Shown here: piece after piece, positions 1 to 9,706 of the stretch
How the letters are laid out: every line of letters starts with the position of its first letter
Numbering within the stretch: position 1 is the stretch's first letter
Source of the DNA: Aeromicrobium duanguangcaii
GTDB lineage: Bacteria > Actinomycetota > Actinomycetes > Propionibacteriales > Nocardioidaceae
Direction of reading: 5' to 3'
DNA length: 64,000 nt
NCBI RefSeq assembly: GCF_024508295.1
Contig: NZ_CP101990.1
Location: 2,604,001 to 2,668,000, forward strand
Notes under the pieces: generated by a model
What the model was told of the DNA's origin: nothing
The model's database searches: none
The model's input: the letters and a program-made list of their open reading frames with translations, nothing else
Made by a program: the position numbers and the translations under genes

Positions 1-940
1 CCTGGGCATGGAGATCAAGGGCCTCACGGTCAACCGCGTGCTGGTCACGCCGGCGACTCCCCCGGTCGAGGAGTACTACTTCTCGTTCCTGCTCGATCGC
101 GCCAACCGCAGCTACCTGTGCATCGCGAGCGTCGAGGGTGGTGTCGAGATCGAGGAGGTCGCGAAGACCAACCCCGAGGCCGTCCGCCAGATCCCGATCG
201 ACGCCGGCACCGGCGTCGACGAGGCCAAGGCCCGCGAGATCGTCGCCGACGCGAAGTTCCCGGCCGAGCTGGCCGAGCAGGCCGTCGAGATGATCCAGGC
301 GCTCTGGAAGGTCTTCGTCGAGGAGGACGCGACGCTGGTCGAGGTCAACCCCCTGGCGCGCCTCGAGGGCGACAAGCTGGAGGCCCTCGACGGCAAGGTC
401 TCGCTCGACGAGAACGCCGAGTTCCGTCACCCCGAGCACGAGGCGTTCGTCGACAACGACGCCACCGACCCGCTCGAGGTCAAGGCCAAGTCCAAGGGCC
501 TGAACTACGTCAAGCTCGACGGCGAGGTCGGCATCATCGGCAACGGCGCGGGCCTGGTCATGAGCACGCTCGACGTGGTCGCGTACGCCGGTGAGGCACA
601 CGGCGGCGTCAAGCCCGCCAACTTCCTGGACATCGGCGGCGGAGCCTCGGCGCAGGTCATGGCCGACGGCCTGGACGTCATCTTGAACGACGAGCAGGTC
701 AAGAGCGTGTTCGTCAACGTCTTCGGCGGCATCACGTCCTGTGACGCGGTCGCCAACGGCATCAAGGGCGCGCTCGAGATCCTCGGCGACGAGGCCACCA
801 AGCCGCTCGTCGTGCGTCTCGACGGCAACAAGGTCGACGAGGGCCGAGCGATTCTCAACGAACTGAACCACCCGCTGGTCACGCTCGTCGACACCATGGA
901 CGGTGCCGCCGACAAGGCCGCCGAGCTCGCGAACGCGTAA
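1..940 (+). CDS. sucC: Succinyl-CoA synthetase (ligase) beta subunit, 5' truncated by window edge
   Basis: The reading frame is open from base 2, so the gene begins upstream; 312 codons are visible of a family length near 390. SucC pairs with SucD to interconvert succinyl-CoA and succinate with nucleotide phosphorylation in the cytoplasmic TCA cycle. The visible part holds the end of the ATP-grasp region ([20 protein letters not shown], with metal-ligand Glu and Asn) and the ligase domain with [12 protein letters not shown] and the glycine-rich [17 protein letters not shown] segment. sucD follows after 11 bases, the usual operon order. The nucleotide preference cannot be told from this part. 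Confidence 0.97.
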   Translation, partial: LGMEIKGLTVNRVLVTPATPPVEEYYFSFLLDRANRSYLCIASVEGGVEIEEVAKTNPEAVRQIPIDAGTGVDEAKAREIVADAKFPAELAEQAVEMIQALWKVFVEEDATLVEVNPLARLEGDKLEALDGKVSLDENAEFRHPEHEAFVDNDATDPLEVKAKSKGLNYVKLDGEVGIIGNGAGLVMSTLDVVAYAGEAHGGVKPANFLDIGGGASAQVMADGLDVILNDEQVKSVFVNVFGGITSCDAVANGIKGALEILGDEATKPLVVRLDGNKVDEGRAILNELNHPLVTLVDTMDGAADKAAELANA

Positions 941-951
941 GGGACGAACAC

Positions 952-1848
952 ATGTCGATCTATCTCAACTCTGACTCCAAGGTCATCGTCCAGGGCATCA
1001 CGGGCGGCGAGGGCACCAAGCACACCGCCCTCATGCTCAAGTCCGGCACCAACGTCGTGGGCGGTGTCAACGCGCGCAAGGCCGGCACCACGGTCAAGCA
1101 CGTCGACGCCGACGGCAACGACGTCGAGCTCCCCGTCTTCGGCTCGGTCGCCGAGGCGATCGAGAAGACCGGGGCCGACGTGTCGGTGGCCTTCGTGCCG
1201 CCGGCGTTCACCAAGGACGCCGTCATCGAGGCCATCGACGCCGAGATCGGCCTGCTGGTGATCATCACCGAGGGCGTGCCGGTCCAGGACACGGCCGAGT
1301 TCTGGGCGTACGCCCAGGGCAAGAAGACCCGCATCATCGGCCCGAACTGCCCGGGCATCATCAGCCCCGGGCAGGCGCTGGCCGGCATCACGCCGGCCAC
1401 GATCGCCGGTGCGGGCCCGATCGGTCTGGTGTCCAAGTCGGGCACCCTGACCTACCAGATGATGTTCGAGCTGCGTGACTTCGGCTTCACCACCGCCATC
1501 GGCATCGGCGGCGACCCGGTCATCGGCACGACGCACATCGACGCGCTCGAGGCGTTCGAGAACGACCCCGACACGAAGGCGATCGTGATGATCGGCGAGA
1601 TCGGCGGCGACGCCGAGGAGCGTGCGGCCGAGTACATCAAGGCGCACGTCACCAAGCCGGTCGTCGGCTACGTCGCGGGCTTCACGGCCCCCGAGGGCAA
1701 GACGATGGGCCACGCCGGCGCCATCGTGTCCGGTTCCTCGGGCACCGCCCAGGCGAAGAAGGAGGCCCTCGAGGCCGCCGGGGTCAAGGTCGGCAAGACG
1801 CCGTCCGAGACCGCCGCCCTGATGCGGGAGATCCTGAAGAGCCTCTGA
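952..1848 (+). CDS. sucD: Succinyl-CoA synthetase alpha subunit
   Basis: 298 aa, the normal length. The N-terminal CoA-binding Rossmann part contains [11 protein letters not shown], and the ligase part has [12 protein letters not shown] and SKSGTLTYQ. The phosphohistidine region reads [13 protein letters not shown], with His in the expected place. It is the phosphorylated subunit of the SucCD complex. The ATG lies 11 bases after the sucC stop, so the two are co-transcribed; a strong hairpin follows the stop codon. Confidence 0.98.
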   Translation: MSIYLNSDSKVIVQGITGGEGTKHTALMLKSGTNVVGGVNARKAGTTVKHVDADGNDVELPVFGSVAEAIEKTGADVSVAFVPPAFTKDAVIEAIDAEIGLLVIITEGVPVQDTAEFWAYAQGKKTRIIGPNCPGIISPGQALAGITPATIAGAGPIGLVSKSGTLTYQMMFELRDFGFTTAIGIGGDPVIGTTHIDALEAFENDPDTKAIVMIGEIGGDAEERAAEYIKAHVTKPVVGYVAGFTAPEGKTMGHAGAIVSGSSGTAQAKKEALEAAGVKVGKTPSETAALMREILKSL

Positions 1849-1858
1849 CCCCGTCAGC

Positions 1859-1896
1859 ACGAAGCCCCCGCGACCTCACGGTCGCGGGGGCTTCGT
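1859..1896. terminator. Bidirectional hairpin terminator between sucD and the convergent sigma-like gene
   Basis: A perfect 16-bp stem (ACGAAGCCCCCGCGAC and its complement) surrounds a 6-base loop at 1875-1880. It lies 11 bases past the sucD stop and ahead of a convergent stop at 1949. There is no clear T-tract, which is common in high-GC actinobacteria. Confidence 0.85.
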
Positions 1897-1948
1897 CGTC
1901 GTGTCGGGGCCAGCGGCCCACCACGGGACGGTGGCGAGCCCGCTCAGG

Positions 1949-3763
1949 TCACTCGGGGGCGTAGGCGAGGCGCTCGCCGGCTCGCTTGAGCACGGCGCGG
2001 AACTCGGCGTCGGAGATGGCGAACTTGCCCGCAGGCGGGAAGAGAACCTGGGTGACGTCGTTGCCGCGCAGGACGACGCCCATCCGGTAGTAGACGACCT
2101 TGTTCTTGCCGATCTCCAGGCCGATGCGCCACGACATGCCGCTGAAGCCCTCGCCGGAGATCTTCTTCTTCTCGTCGATCTTGGCCGGCAGGTCGCTGTC
2201 GGGACACCGGTCGACCTTCTTGCGGATCCGGTCGTAGAACGCCTTCGCGGCCCGGTCGTCGGTGAAGCGTCCGACGGTCTGGGTGAGCGCGAACTGGTCG
2301 GGCAGGGCGGTGGCCTCGGGGATCGCGAACACGCGCGCCTGGGCCTGCACGACGGACTTGCCGGTGTACGAGGCGTCGTCGCACAGCGTCGCCGTGGGGT
2401 TCTGCTTGCCGACGGCGATGGGCGCGCTGGCGCTCCAGACGCTGTCCACGGTCCTGACCGGCGGCAGGTCGACGACGCCGAGGAACTCGGGGTACTTCTC
2501 CGCCTTCGGGGGAAGCGTGGCCTTGACGGTGAACCGCTCGGTGCAGTCGCCGCCGGACTCGGCGCACACGCGGCTGATGGACTCGTTCAGCACGCGGGCG
2601 AACTCACGCACGTCGTTGCGCTCGGTGCCCGGCGACTCGTGCACCAGCGTGCTGGTGAGCGCACCGGACTGGGCCAGACCCACCGTGATGAACCGGGCCG
2701 GCGACCGGTACGACTGGAGGCGCAGGATCTCGAAGTCGCCGAACGGCCGCTCGACGCGGTACGCGTCGACGAGGCGGGTGCGCGGGTGCTGGCACTCCGC
2801 GTAGAAGGACACGAGCTTGTCGAACGCGGCCTCCGACGCCGACTGCGACCGCGAGACCTCGAGAGCCTGGGCCACGCGTCCGCCGGCCTCGTTGCTGAAG
2901 GCACGCACGAACACCTTGAGCGGGTCGGGGTCGGCGAAGCGCGAGGTCGGGCAGGTGGCGTAGGGCGTGGCGTTCGCGGGATCGGTGTCGGTGCCGTCGA
3001 CCTTCCACTCCGTGTCGGGGCGCAGACTCGACACCTCGCTCGCCGAGAGCAGGTTGTCAGGGCCGATGTTGTGCGAGTCCAGCACGATGTCGCGCGACTC
3101 GGCGCCGATCTTCTCGCGGTCGGGCAGGGCCGTCTGACGCTCCGTCGCGCCGCCCTGCGCCACGAAGGCACCGCCGAACAGCGTGAGGACGAGAGCAGCG
3201 ACCACGGCCAGGACCGTGTTGCGACGAGCCCCGCGACTCGCGGAGCGCCGCACCTCGGGCGCGGTCGGCAGGTCCATGCCGGCGGTGACGACCGCGAGCG
3301 CGCGCATCCGCTCGACGACCTCGTCGAGGCTGGCGCCGAGGCCCTCCTCCATCCGGCTGAACCCGCGCGACGCCAGCTCCAGGGCCTCCTCGTCGTCGAC
3401 GCCCACCTCGAGCGCCGCCTCGTCGAGGTCGACGTCGGAGATCGTCATGAGGCTGATCAGCCGCCGGGACGGCTGGTCGAGGTCGTCGAGCTGCTTGAGC
3501 AGCGGGCGATCGGTGTCGTGGGGGCGCTTGCGGCGCAGCGGGTGCGTGCTGCGGATCAGCGCCGTCCCCTTCCACGCCTCGGCGCGGACGAAGGCGGCCG
3601 GGTTGGCGGCGGAGACACGCGGCCACTGGGCCCACGCGTGCCGGTAGGCCTCGATCGTGGCGTCGCGCGCGACGTCGCGATCACCGCACTTGGCGTAGGT
3701 CGTGACGAGTGTCACGCGCTGGGTCGCCGAATAGAAAGCGTCGAATTCGTCGACTCGAGTCAT
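1949..3763 (-). CDS. Membrane-anchored protein with N-terminal ECF-sigma-like domain and large extracytoplasmic region
   Basis: 604 aa. Residues about 6-70 resemble ECF sigma region 2 (FDAFYSATQ, CGDRDVARDATIEAYRHAW, then NPAAFVRAEAWK). Residues about 95-140 lie where region 4 would be, but its putative recognition helix is acidic (GVDDEEALELASRGF), so promoter binding may be lost. One hydrophobic helix spans about 183-203 after a basic stretch (RGARRN), predicting cytoplasmic N and external C termini. The roughly 400-residue outer part has two modules (about 265-400 and 430-600) with scattered Cys, resembling extracellular PknH_C-type sensor domains; this is my reading, not a search result. 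The ATG has a good ribosome site (GGGAGG, 8 bases upstream). It is transcribed alone, convergent with sucD and divergent from the DUF6350 gene. Confidence 0.8.
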   Translation of the reverse strand: MTRVDEFDAFYSATQRVTLVTTYAKCGDRDVARDATIEAYRHAWAQWPRVSAANPAAFVRAEAWKGTALIRSTHPLRRKRPHDTDRPLLKQLDDLDQPSRRLISLMTISDVDLDEAALEVGVDDEEALELASRGFSRMEEGLGASLDEVVERMRALAVVTAGMDLPTAPEVRRSASRGARRNTVLAVVAALVLTLFGGAFVAQGGATERQTALPDREKIGAESRDIVLDSHNIGPDNLLSASEVSSLRPDTEWKVDGTDTDPANATPYATCPTSRFADPDPLKVFVRAFSNEAGGRVAQALEVSRSQSASEAAFDKLVSFYAECQHPRTRLVDAYRVERPFGDFEILRLQSYRSPARFITVGLAQSGALTSTLVHESPGTERNDVREFARVLNESISRVCAESGGDCTERFTVKATLPPKAEKYPEFLGVVDLPPVRTVDSVWSASAPIAVGKQNPTATLCDDASYTGKSVVQAQARVFAIPEATALPDQFALTQTVGRFTDDRAAKAFYDRIRKKVDRCPDSDLPAKIDEKKKISGEGFSGMSWRIGLEIGKNKVVYYRMGVVLRGNDVTQVLFPPAGKFAISDAEFRAVLKRAGERLAYAPE

Positions 3764-3836
3764 CCGTCCGCCTCCCTTCGATCCGCCCCGGCGTGTGCTG
3801 TCAGGATCGTCGCCACAGTACCGGTTGGATGGTGAG

Positions 3837-4961
3837 GTGCCTGAGTCCCGTGCTGCCGATCAGTGGCGCCCGGCGATCCTCACCGCTGCCGGGTCGGCCC
3901 TCCTCAGCATCCTCCTCGCGGGCGTGGCGACGCTAGCGACCGGGGCGGCCGACTCGACCGTCGCCGTGGTCCGCACGTCGATCCGCGCCTGGCTCGTCGC
4001 CGTGGGCGCGACCCTGACGACGGGCGAGACCCGGATCGACGTCGTGCCGCTGGGCGCCACGCTCCTGGTGATCGTCCTGGTGTTCACGCTCACCCGCCTG
4101 TCCCTGCGGACGCCCATCGTCGACCCCGTGGCCTTCGGGGCGATGGCCGGAGGCGTCGCGGGAGTGCTGGCCGGCATCTGCTCCGCGGTGACGATGACCG
4201 ACGCCCACAGCACGAACTTCGTCCGAGCCGCCTTCGGGGCGTTCGTCGTCGTGGGCCTGCCGGCCGCCTGGGGCGCCGCACGGCGCTCCGGCGTCGCCTG
4301 GCTCGGACTCCCCCGCCGCTGGGCCCCGGTCGCCGACGGAGCCGCCACGGGCGTGATCGGCCTGCTCGGCGGCGCCACCGTGCTCACCCTCGTCATGCTC
4401 GTGCGGCACCTCGACCAGGCCGGCGACCTGTGGGCCACCCTCGATCCCGGTGGCCCCTTCCTGCTGGGCCTGATGTGCCTGCTGGCCTTCCCCACGCTCG
4501 TCCTGTGGTCGGCGTCGGTCCTGCTGGGCCCGGGATTCACCCTGGGCAGCGACACGTCGGTGGACCTCACCGGCAGCGCCCTGGGCTCCGTGCCCGGCTT
4601 CCCACCGCTGGCGGCACTGCCCGACCCCGGCCCGTTCGGCGGCTGGGTCGTCCTGCTGACCCTCGTCCCGCTCGCCGCCGGTGTCGCCGCCGGACTGGTC
4701 GCGTTCACCGGCATCCCGGTCCCCGAGCGCGGATGGGGTCGAGCCGCGCTGGACGGCGCCCTGGCCGGAGCGGTGGGCGGCGCGCTCGTGGGACTGCTGA
4801 TCGAGACGTCACACGGCGCCCTGGGGCCGGGAACGCTGCAGTCGGCCGGTCCGCCGGCCTGGCAGAGCCTGCTGATCGCCGTGCCGCTGCTGGCGGCGGG
4901 CGGCGCTCTGGGTGCGATCGGTGCCCACTATCGTTCTGCACGTGACCGCGCCTCGTCCTGA
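3837..4961 (+). CDS. DUF6350 family polytopic membrane protein
   Basis: About 374 aa from this GTG. It is made almost wholly of hydrophobic Ala/Leu/Val/Gly helices (roughly eight to ten membrane spans) with short polar loops. The family is actinobacterial, of unknown function, and typically sits directly upstream of purN, as here, overlapping it by 20 bases. A GTG at 3795 in the same frame would add 14 residues, but would leave only 31 bases for two divergent promoters, so 3837 is preferred. No catalytic motif is visible; a channel or transporter role is only a guess. Confidence 0.8.
   Translation: MPESRAADQWRPAILTAAGSALLSILLAGVATLATGAADSTVAVVRTSIRAWLVAVGATLTTGETRIDVVPLGATLLVIVLVFTLTRLSLRTPIVDPVAFGAMAGGVAGVLAGICSAVTMTDAHSTNFVRAAFGAFVVVGLPAAWGAARRSGVAWLGLPRRWAPVADGAATGVIGLLGGATVLTLVMLVRHLDQAGDLWATLDPGGPFLLGLMCLLAFPTLVLWSASVLLGPGFTLGSDTSVDLTGSALGSVPGFPPLAALPDPGPFGGWVVLLTLVPLAAGVAAGLVAFTGIPVPERGWGRAALDGALAGAVGGALVGLLIETSHGALGPGTLQSAGPPAWQSLLIAVPLLAAGGALGAIGAHYRSARDRASS
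4929..4934 (+). promoter_or_regulatory. Probable -10 element for leaderless purN
   Basis: TATCGT lies 7 bases before the purN GTG at 4942, inside the 3' end of the DUF6350 gene. The same spacing recurs before many genes here, so purNH probably has its own internal promoter as well as read-through. Confidence 0.5.
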
Positions 4962-5580
4962 GCCCGCACGGCTCGTGGTGCTCGTGTCGGGCTCCGGGAC
5001 CAACCTCCAGGCCCTGATCGACGCCTCCGCCGACCCGGCGTACGGCGCCCGCATCGTGGCGGTCGGGGCCGACCGCGACGGCATCGAAGGCCTCGCCCGC
5101 GCCGAGCGCGCCGGCATCGCCACGTTCGTCGACCGGGTCGGTGATCACCCGACGCGCGAGGACTGGGACGTGTCGCTCGCCGAGCAGGTCGCCGCCCACC
5201 GCCCCGACCTGGTCGTGCTGGCCGGCTTCATGAAGCTCACCGGCCCGGCCTTCCTGGCCCGGTTCGGCGGTCGCACCGTCAACACCCACCCGGCGCTGTC
5301 GCCGTCGTTCCCCGGCATGCACGGGCCGCGCGACGCCCTCGAGTACGGCGTCAAGGTCACGGGCGCGACGCTGTTCGTGGTCGACGCCGGCGTCGACACC
5401 GGACCGATCGTGGCCCAGGTCGCCGTGCCCGTCGAGGACGACGACGACACCGAGTCCCTGCACGAACGCATCAAGACCCACGAGCGAGCGATGCTCGTCG
5501 AGTGGGTCGGCCGCCTGGCCCGCGAGCCCTGGACGATCGAGGGCCGTCGCATCCGCTTCCAGCCGAAGGAACCGTCATGA
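4942..5580 (+). CDS. purN: Phosphoribosylglycinamide formyltransferase 1 (GART)
   Basis: 212 aa. It transfers the formyl group of 10-formyl-THF to GAR in purine synthesis. The phosphate loop [11 protein letters not shown] is at about residues 16-26. The catalytic set is present as Asn114 and His116 ([13 protein letters not shown]) and Asp152 ([10 protein letters not shown]). An in-frame GTG at 4912 would add ten residues with no homology; the GTG at 4942 fits the protein family and has a -10-like TATCGT 7 bases upstream. The stop overlaps the purH start (ATGA), so the two are translationally coupled. Confidence 0.96.
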   Translation: MTAPRPEPARLVVLVSGSGTNLQALIDASADPAYGARIVAVGADRDGIEGLARAERAGIATFVDRVGDHPTREDWDVSLAEQVAAHRPDLVVLAGFMKLTGPAFLARFGGRTVNTHPALSPSFPGMHGPRDALEYGVKVTGATLFVVDAGVDTGPIVAQVAVPVEDDDDTESLHERIKTHERAMLVEWVGRLAREPWTIEGRRIRFQPKEPS

Positions 5581-7133
5581 CCGACCTCCGTCCCATCAAG
5601 CGCGCCCTCATCTCGGTGTACGACAAGACCGGGCTGACCGAGCTCGCGGCCGACCTGCACGCCGAGGGCGTCGCGATCGTGTCGACCGGCTCGACCGCCA
5701 AGACGATCGAGGCCGCCGGCATCCCGGTGACCCCCGTCGAGGAGCTCACCGGCTTCCCCGAGTGCCTCGACGGCCGGGTCAAGACCCTGCACCCGCGCGT
5801 GCACGCCGGCATCCTGGCCGACCGCCGTCTCGACGACCACTCGCGCCAGCTCGAGGAGCTCGACATCGAGCCCTTCGACCTCGTGGTCGTCAACCTCTAC
5901 CCCTTCCGCGAGACCGTCGCCTCGGGCGCTGCTCCCGACGAGGTCGTCGAGCAGATCGACATCGGCGGACCGTCGATGGTTCGCGCCGCCGCCAAGAACC
6001 ACCCCAGCGTCGCGGTCGTCGTGTCGCCGGCGGCCTACGGCGAGGTGACCACGGCGCTTGCGCAGGGCGGGTTCACCTTCGACCAGCGCAAGCGCCTCGC
6101 CGCCCAGGCGTTCGCGCACACCGCCGCCTATGACGTCGCCGTCGCCTCTTGGTTCTCCTCGACCTACGCCCCGGCCGACCCGGAGCCGTTCCCCGCGTTC
6201 GCCGGCGCGACGTGGGACCGGTCCGCCGTCCTGCGCTACGGCGAGAACCCGCACCAGCCCGCAGCGCTCTACACCGACGGCACGGGCGGCCTGGCCGGCG
6301 CCGAGCAGCTGCACGGCAAGGAGATGTCCTACAACAACTACGTCGACACCGACGCCGCGCGCCGTGCCGCCTTCGCCCATGAGAAGCCCGCGGTCGCGAT
6401 CATCAAGCACGCCAACCCGTGCGGCATCGCCGTGGGCGCCGACATCGCCCAAGCGCACGCCCGGGCGCACGCCTGCGACCCCGTCTCGGCGTTCGGCGGT
6501 GTCATCGCGGCCAACCGTCCCGTGACCGTCGCCATGGCCGAGCAGGTCGCCGAGGTCTTCACCGAGGTCATCGTCGCGCCCGACTACGAGGCCGGTGCCG
6601 TCGAGATCCTGCAGGGCAAGAAGAACATCCGCATCCTGCGCTGCCCGGCGCCGTCGCACGAGTCGCCCGTCGAGTTCCGGCCGATCAGCGGCGGCGTGCT
6701 GCTGCAGCGCCGCGACCTCGTGGATGCCGAGGGCGACGAGCCCACCACGTGGACCCTCGCCGCCGGCGAGCCGGTCGATTCGGCCACCTTCGCCGACCTG
6801 GTCTTCGCCTGGCGCGCCTGCAAGGCGGTCAAGTCGAACGCCATCTTGCTGGCCAAGGACGGCGCATCCGTCGGCATCGGCATGGGCCAGGTCAACCGCG
6901 TCGACTCGTGCCGCCTCGCGGTCGAGCGCGCCGGCGAGGACCGCGCGCGCGGCTCGGTGGCCGCGTCCGACGCGTTCTTCCCGTTCGCCGACGGGCCTCA
7001 GATCCTGATCGACGCGGGCGTCACGGCGATCGTCCAGCCGGGCGGCTCGGTGCGCGACGCCGAGACGGTCGCCGCGGCGGCCGCCGCCGGCATCACGATG
7101 TACGTCACGGGGACTCGTCACTTCTTCCACTGA
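5577..7133 (+). CDS. purH: Bifunctional AICAR transformylase / IMP cyclohydrolase
   Basis: 518 aa, the normal length; it catalyses the last two steps of IMP synthesis. The N-terminal MGS-like cyclohydrolase domain (about 1-145) has [16 protein letters not shown] and [13 protein letters not shown]. The transformylase domain follows with [13 protein letters not shown] and the catalytic Lys277-His278 pair ([11 protein letters not shown]). The ATG overlaps the purN stop by the ATGA tetranucleotide; longer upstream reading in this frame is only purN shadow. The 3' end overlaps the convergent tetR gene by 29 bases. Confidence 0.98.
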   Translation: MTDLRPIKRALISVYDKTGLTELAADLHAEGVAIVSTGSTAKTIEAAGIPVTPVEELTGFPECLDGRVKTLHPRVHAGILADRRLDDHSRQLEELDIEPFDLVVVNLYPFRETVASGAAPDEVVEQIDIGGPSMVRAAAKNHPSVAVVVSPAAYGEVTTALAQGGFTFDQRKRLAAQAFAHTAAYDVAVASWFSSTYAPADPEPFPAFAGATWDRSAVLRYGENPHQPAALYTDGTGGLAGAEQLHGKEMSYNNYVDTDAARRAAFAHEKPAVAIIKHANPCGIAVGADIAQAHARAHACDPVSAFGGVIAANRPVTVAMAEQVAEVFTEVIVAPDYEAGAVEILQGKKNIRILRCPAPSHESPVEFRPISGGVLLQRRDLVDAEGDEPTTWTLAAGEPVDSATFADLVFAWRACKAVKSNAILLAKDGASVGIGMGQVNRVDSCRLAVERAGEDRARGSVAASDAFFPFADGPQILIDAGVTAIVQPGGSVRDAETVAAAAAAGITMYVTGTRHFFH

Positions 7134-7785
7134 GCGAGCGGTCGCGCAGTGCGGCGAGCAACTCGATCCCGGCCTCCTGCCCCAGCAGGTGGCCGACGAT
7201 CAGGGTGCGCACGCCACGGACTGCGTTGACGGCCTCCTCGGCCTCGGTGTGGACACCGGCGGACCGGCGCAGGGCCAGCCCCGCGATCAGGGCCACCAGG
7301 TCCTCGGCGAGGCCCTGGGCGTCGGTGAAGCCCGCCCGGGTGAGCAGGCCGACCAGCACGTCGGTCCCGGTCGTCAACGCCGTGACGGCCGCGTCGCGCA
7401 GCTGGGGATCGCGGGCGGCGCCCAGGATCACCGTCAGCTCACGCGACGCGGTGGTCGGAGGCCGGCCCTCGAAGATGCCGGCCGCGAACGTGACGGCCGA
7501 CTCGTCCGTGATGAGCGACATGACCCCGCTGACATCGATGTCGGCCAGGCTCTCCATCGTGGCGATCCACTGAGCGATGTGGTGGTTGAGCGCCTCGCGC
7601 AGCAGGTCCTCGATCGTCGCGAAGTAGTACGTGGTCGTCGCGGCCGGCAGACCCGCCGCGGCGGCCACGGCTCGATGGGTCACGGCCCGCGATCCGCCCT
7701 CGGCGAACAGGTCGATCGCAGCGTTCAACAGGGCCTCGCGACGCTGCCGGCTGCGCTCCTGGGACAACTGCGCCCGCGAAGTCAT
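7105..7785 (-). CDS. TetR family transcriptional regulator
   Basis: 226 aa. The N-terminal helix-turn-helix (about residues 12-58) has the TetR pattern [14 protein letters not shown], then [20 protein letters not shown]. The C-terminal ligand domain is all-helical and unclassified; its effector and target are unknown. The ATG at 7785 has TAGACT (7793-7798) 7 bases upstream, so it is probably leaderless; an upstream in-frame start at 7896 would cover the folD-like repeat and is rejected. The gene is convergent with purH and divergent from the secreted protein gene. Confidence 0.9.
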   Translation of the reverse strand: MTSRAQLSQERSRQRREALLNAAIDLFAEGGSRAVTHRAVAAAAGLPAATTTYYFATIEDLLREALNHHIAQWIATMESLADIDVSGVMSLITDESAVTFAAGIFEGRPPTTASRELTVILGAARDPQLRDAAVTALTTGTDVLVGLLTRAGFTDAQGLAEDLVALIAGLALRRSAGVHTEAEEAVNAVRGVRTLIVGHLLGQEAGIELLAALRDRSLSGRSDESP

Positions 7786-7837
7786 GCCCCGCAGTCTAGG
7801 GCGCACGGGACCGGTGCGCCGGGGGACAGGCCCCACC

Positions 7838-7882
7838 GTGAAAGACCGGCCCGGTAACCGCCCAGACCTCGACGAACAGGCC
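7838..7882 (+). repeat. Left copy of an imperfect direct repeat of the folD 5' end
   Basis: 45 bases match 8827-8872 at about 39 of 46 aligned positions, with one gap. The matching part covers the folD -10 region and first codons. In this copy the start codon is GTA instead of GTG and a one-base deletion breaks the frame, so it is a dead relic. The two copies bracket the gene at 7986-8768. Confidence 0.8.
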
Positions 7883-7949
7883 CGAATTCCAGGCACGGCC
7901 GGGACCGCCGTCCGGCCTGGTCCTCGGTCCAGCCACCAGACGAGGTCGT

Positions 7950-7978
7950 TTGACCACGCGCCAAGCGGTCACTACTCT
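7950..7978 (+). promoter_or_regulatory. Promoter of the secreted-protein gene
   Basis: TTGACC (7950-7955) and TACTCT (7973-7978) are separated by 17 bases, the best textbook housekeeping-sigma promoter in the window. The -10 ends 7 bases before the ATG at 7986, implying a leaderless transcript. Confidence 0.75.
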
Positions 7979-7985
7979 CCGCTTG

Positions 7986-8768
7986 ATGTCCGACGCGATG
8001 GCAAGGGGTGGCCGCACGATGAGAAACGTCTTGAGAGTCCATGGGGCGGGATGGCTGGGTGCCGCGCTCATCGCGAGCCTGCTCACCGTGATGACATCCG
8101 CACCGACTCACGCCGCTGACCGCGTCGGTCATACCGAGATCGTGAGCATCAAGGGTGACCCGACGAACAAGCGCTTCGTGGTCAAGTACAAGAACAAGGA
8201 GAACCTGCACGAGGCACTGAGGTTGAAGGTCTCGGTGTACCCCTCGGCGACCCGTCGCGGGGGGACCGTGACGGGCGCCAAGTACCTCTCCGGGAAGAAG
8301 GGATCGCACACCACCCACATCCCGATGAAGACGCGTGCCGGCGTGTATGAGGTGTTCATCGAGAATCCCGCGGCGCGAGGCCAGATTCAGAAGAGCTTCT
8401 ACCGACTGCTCTCGCCGGGCAAGAAGACCACCACGAAGGTGGTCACCGCGGCTGAGGCTTCCGCGAACGCGGCGGTCCTGACTGCGGTGGCCGCGACTCT
8501 TCAGTTCTCGAAGGCGAAGACAGTCAAGTGGCTCGGCGGCGTCGTCTTGGGGTGGCAGGCTCTGGCGGGGATGAAGACTGCCCTGTCCGGGTCGAAGAAC
8601 ACCTGCCCCAAGTTGGCGAAGGGCCAGTACATCCGCACGACGTCGTGGTGGTCCCGGGACGGGAAGAAGGCCACGAGCCATGCCGAGGTCCGCGTGTGGC
8701 ACAAGAAGACCCACTACACGAACGGGAAGGCCCCTGTGTGCACGGTGAAGCAGGGCTGGACGGTCTGA
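7986..8768 (+). CDS. Secreted lysine-rich hypothetical protein
   Basis: 260 aa, not recognised. A signal peptide is visible: a basic N-region (RGGRTMRNVLRVHG), a hydrophobic core (WLGAALIASLLTVM) and an AxA-type site near THAADR. The mature part is basic, with many Lys (KYKNKENLHEALRLKV), a more hydrophobic stretch in the middle (about residues 165-205), and two Cys near the C terminus that could form a disulfide. Base composition is clearly lower in GC than the neighbours. It is flanked by the folD-derived direct repeat, so acquisition by insertion is likely. The start at 7986 is set by the promoter spacing; ATG 8019 with AAGGGG upstream is the alternative. Confidence 0.75.
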   Translation: MSDAMARGGRTMRNVLRVHGAGWLGAALIASLLTVMTSAPTHAADRVGHTEIVSIKGDPTNKRFVVKYKNKENLHEALRLKVSVYPSATRRGGTVTGAKYLSGKKGSHTTHIPMKTRAGVYEVFIENPAARGQIQKSFYRLLSPGKKTTTKVVTAAEASANAAVLTAVAATLQFSKAKTVKWLGGVVLGWQALAGMKTALSGSKNTCPKLAKGQYIRTTSWWSRDGKKATSHAEVRVWHKKTHYTNGKAPVCTVKQGWTV

Positions 8769-8826
8769 CCGCGGTCCCGGGCGCCGTGTCCGGAGGCAAA
8801 GGTGGCGGTCGGCGTGGCCGGCGCCC

Positions 8827-8872
8827 GTGAAAGACTGGCCCGGTGACTGCCCAGACCCTCGACGGCAAGGCC
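8827..8872 (+). repeat. Right copy of the direct repeat (true folD 5' end)
   Basis: This is the functional partner of 7838-7882. It includes AAGACT (8831-8836), 6 bases before the folD GTG, and the first codons. Distance between copies is 989 bases. Confidence 0.8.
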
Positions 8873-9706
8873 GTCGCCGCCACCATCAAGTCCGAGCTGC
8901 GTGAACGTGTCGACGCCCTGCGCGCCCGCGGCATCACGCCCGGCCTCGGCACGATCCTCGTCGGCGACGACCCGGCCAGCCGCTGGTACGTCGGCGCCAA
9001 GCACAAGGACTGCGCCGAGATCGGCATCGAGTCGATCCGCATCGACCTGCCGGCCGACGCGAGCCAGGCCGAGGTCGAGGCGGCCGTCGACGAGCTCAAC
9101 GCCGACCCGACGTGCACCCTCTACATCGTGCAGCTGCCGCTGCCGAAGGGACTCGACGAGAACGCCGTCATCGGCCGGATCGACCCGGCCAAGGACGCCG
9201 ACGGCCTGCACCCGACGAACCTGGGCTGGCTCGTGCTGGGCAAGCCCGCTCCCCTGCCGTGCACCCCGCGCGGCATCCTCGAGCTGCTGCGTCGCCACGA
9301 CGTCGAGATCGCCGGCAAGCACGCGGTGGTCGTCGGCCGCGGCATCACGGTCGGCCGCCCCATGGGACTGCTGCTGACCCGCCGCAGCGAGAACGCCACC
9401 GTCACGCTGTGCCACACCGGCACGCGCGACCTGGCGGCCGAGGTGCGGCGCGCCGACATCGTGATCGCCGCCGCGGGCGTCCCGGGCATCATCACCGGCG
9501 ACATGGTCAAGCCGGGAGCGGCACTGCTCGATGTCGGTGTCAGCCGCGACGAGGACGGCAAGATCGTCGGCGACCTCGCGCCGGACGTCTGGGAGACCGC
9601 CGGCTGGGTCACCCCCAACCCCGGTGGCGTCGGGCCGATGACGCGGGCGATGCTGCTCAGCAACGTCGTCGACTTCAGCGAGGCGGCCGCCGAGGACGCC
9701 GGGTGA
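8843..9706 (+). CDS. folD: Methylenetetrahydrofolate dehydrogenase / methenyl-THF cyclohydrolase
   Basis: 287 aa, the normal length; it links 5,10-methylene-THF to 10-formyl-THF, the donor used by PurN and PurH nearby. The catalytic motif has Tyr49 and Lys53 ([10 protein letters not shown]). Family signatures [26 protein letters not shown] and the NADP loop [14 protein letters not shown] are present. The GTG start follows a -10-like AAGACT by 6 bases, and this region is duplicated upstream (7838). The stop overlaps the next gene by GTGA. Confidence 0.98.
   Translation: MTAQTLDGKAVAATIKSELRERVDALRARGITPGLGTILVGDDPASRWYVGAKHKDCAEIGIESIRIDLPADASQAEVEAAVDELNADPTCTLYIVQLPLPKGLDENAVIGRIDPAKDADGLHPTNLGWLVLGKPAPLPCTPRGILELLRRHDVEIAGKHAVVVGRGITVGRPMGLLLTRRSENATVTLCHTGTRDLAAEVRRADIVIAAAGVPGIITGDMVKPGAALLDVGVSRDEDGKIVGDLAPDVWETAGWVTPNPGGVGPMTRAMLLSNVVDFSEAAAEDAG

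Noticed and set aside
505-1860. 451-codon minus-strand open frame opposite sucCD
   Set aside because: GC-rich shadow: Asp/Arg/Gly/His-rich composition without any fold-like pattern, lying opposite two certain genes.
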